6,703 nt of DNA from an uncultured Clostridia bacterium (GTDB lineage: Bacteria > Bacillota > Clostridia > Christensenellales > Aristaeellaceae), in assembly GCA_904420265.1 (NCBI GenBank), contig CAJFUU010000103.1, positions 1 to 6,703 of the forward strand, read 5' to 3'. The first letter of the stretch is position 1; every line of letters begins with the position of its first letter. Made by a program: the position numbers and the translations under genes. The notes beneath the pieces were generated by a model, which did no database searches, had not been told where the DNA came from, and was given only the letters and a program-made list of their open reading frames with translations. Of this stretch, positions 6,371-6,703 are shown one piece after another.

Positions 6371-6703
6371 TTATTGGCCGATGACCGCCTTGATGCGGCG
6401 CACGCCGGCGGAAGAACTTTCCTCCTTCTTGATTTTGAAGGATTTCAGGTCGCCGGTGTTGCTCGCATGCGGGCCGCCGCAGATTTCCTTGGAGAAATTG
6501 CCCATGGTGTATACCTTGACGCGCTCGCCGTACTTGGAAGTAAACAGGCCGATGGCGCCCTGCGCCTTGGCCTCGTCCACGGTCATCTCCTCGCAGGTGA
6601 CGGGCACCTTGGCCTCAATGGCCTCGTTGACCAGGCGCTCCACCTCGGCAAGCTCTTCCGGCGTCATCTTGCGGCCGAAGGAGAAGTCGAAGCGCAGGCG
6701 CTC
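6371..6703 (-). CDS. alanyl-tRNA synthetase-related protein, C-terminal editing domain (5' end outside window)
   Basis: The frame is open to the window edge; 110 C-terminal residues are visible. They match the AlaS/AlaX second additional (editing) domain: RLRFDFSFGRK followed by MTPEELAEVERLVNEAI, then GAIGLFTSKYGERVKVYTMG, FSKEICGGPHASNTG and SSSAGVRRIKAVIG. CGGPH supplies the Cys and His zinc ligands (visible residues about 75 and 79); the HxxxH ligands would lie upstream. Canonical bacterial AlaS continues for several hundred residues after GVRRIEAVTG with the DHHA1/C-Ala region, but this protein stops one residue after the equivalent point. It therefore fits a shortened 'alanine--tRNA ligase-related' protein or a stand-alone AlaX-type deacylase that hydrolyses mischarged Ser/Gly-tRNA(Ala). 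Which of the two depends on sequence beyond the window. The conserved ATG at 6667 is internal, since the family motif continues upstream of it. Confidence 0.88.
   Translation of the reverse strand, partial: ERLRFDFSFGRKMTPEELAEVERLVNEAIEAKVPVTCEEMTVDEAKAQGAIGLFTSKYGERVKVYTMGNFSKEICGGPHASNTGDLKSFKIKKEESSSAGVRRIKAVIGQ

Overview
The window is a stretch of GC-rich bacterial chromosome. The gene set is a PepV-type M20 dipeptidase, a YhaM-type exoribonuclease, an AraM-type glycerol-1-phosphate dehydrogenase and a shortened AlaS-like protein. Together with strong AGGAGG-type ribosome binding sites, this points to a GC-rich member of the Bacillota, probably a clostridial or gut lineage. That placement is an inference from gene families, since no marker RNA is present.

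Layout: (1) At 2-2136 on the plus strand lies a two-gene operon: an M20 dipeptidase whose start is outside the window, overlapping by 4 bp a YhaM-like OB-fold/HD nuclease. A strong hairpin at 2153-2186 closes it. (2) At about 2190-4097 there is roughly 1.9 kb with no gene I can support. It is visibly poorer in GC and holds two repeat families: a tandem array of four units of about 77 bp (2754-3041), each able to form a stem whose arms change together between copies, and a diverged pair of direct repeats of about 220 bp, 900 bp apart, that bracket the array. (3) At 4221-5582 on the minus strand lies araM, with its own terminator at 4098-4129 and a clear ribosome binding site. (4) At 5607-6117 there is a second, unrelated tandem array with units of about 115 bp, directly abutting the araM leader. 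(5) At 6371-6703 on the minus strand lies the C-terminal end of an alanyl-tRNA-synthetase-like protein that stops right after the editing domain, with a hairpin just downstream.

The genes are housekeeping or metabolic (peptide turnover, RNA turnover, G1P formation, alanyl-tRNA editing) and do not form one pathway. I see no phage, transposase, CRISPR, toxin-antitoxin or defence genes. The part that known families do not explain is the noncoding DNA: two different tandem-repeat families in the two long intergenic gaps, both with hairpin potential, one sitting directly upstream of araM and extending its open frame by 104 spurious codons.
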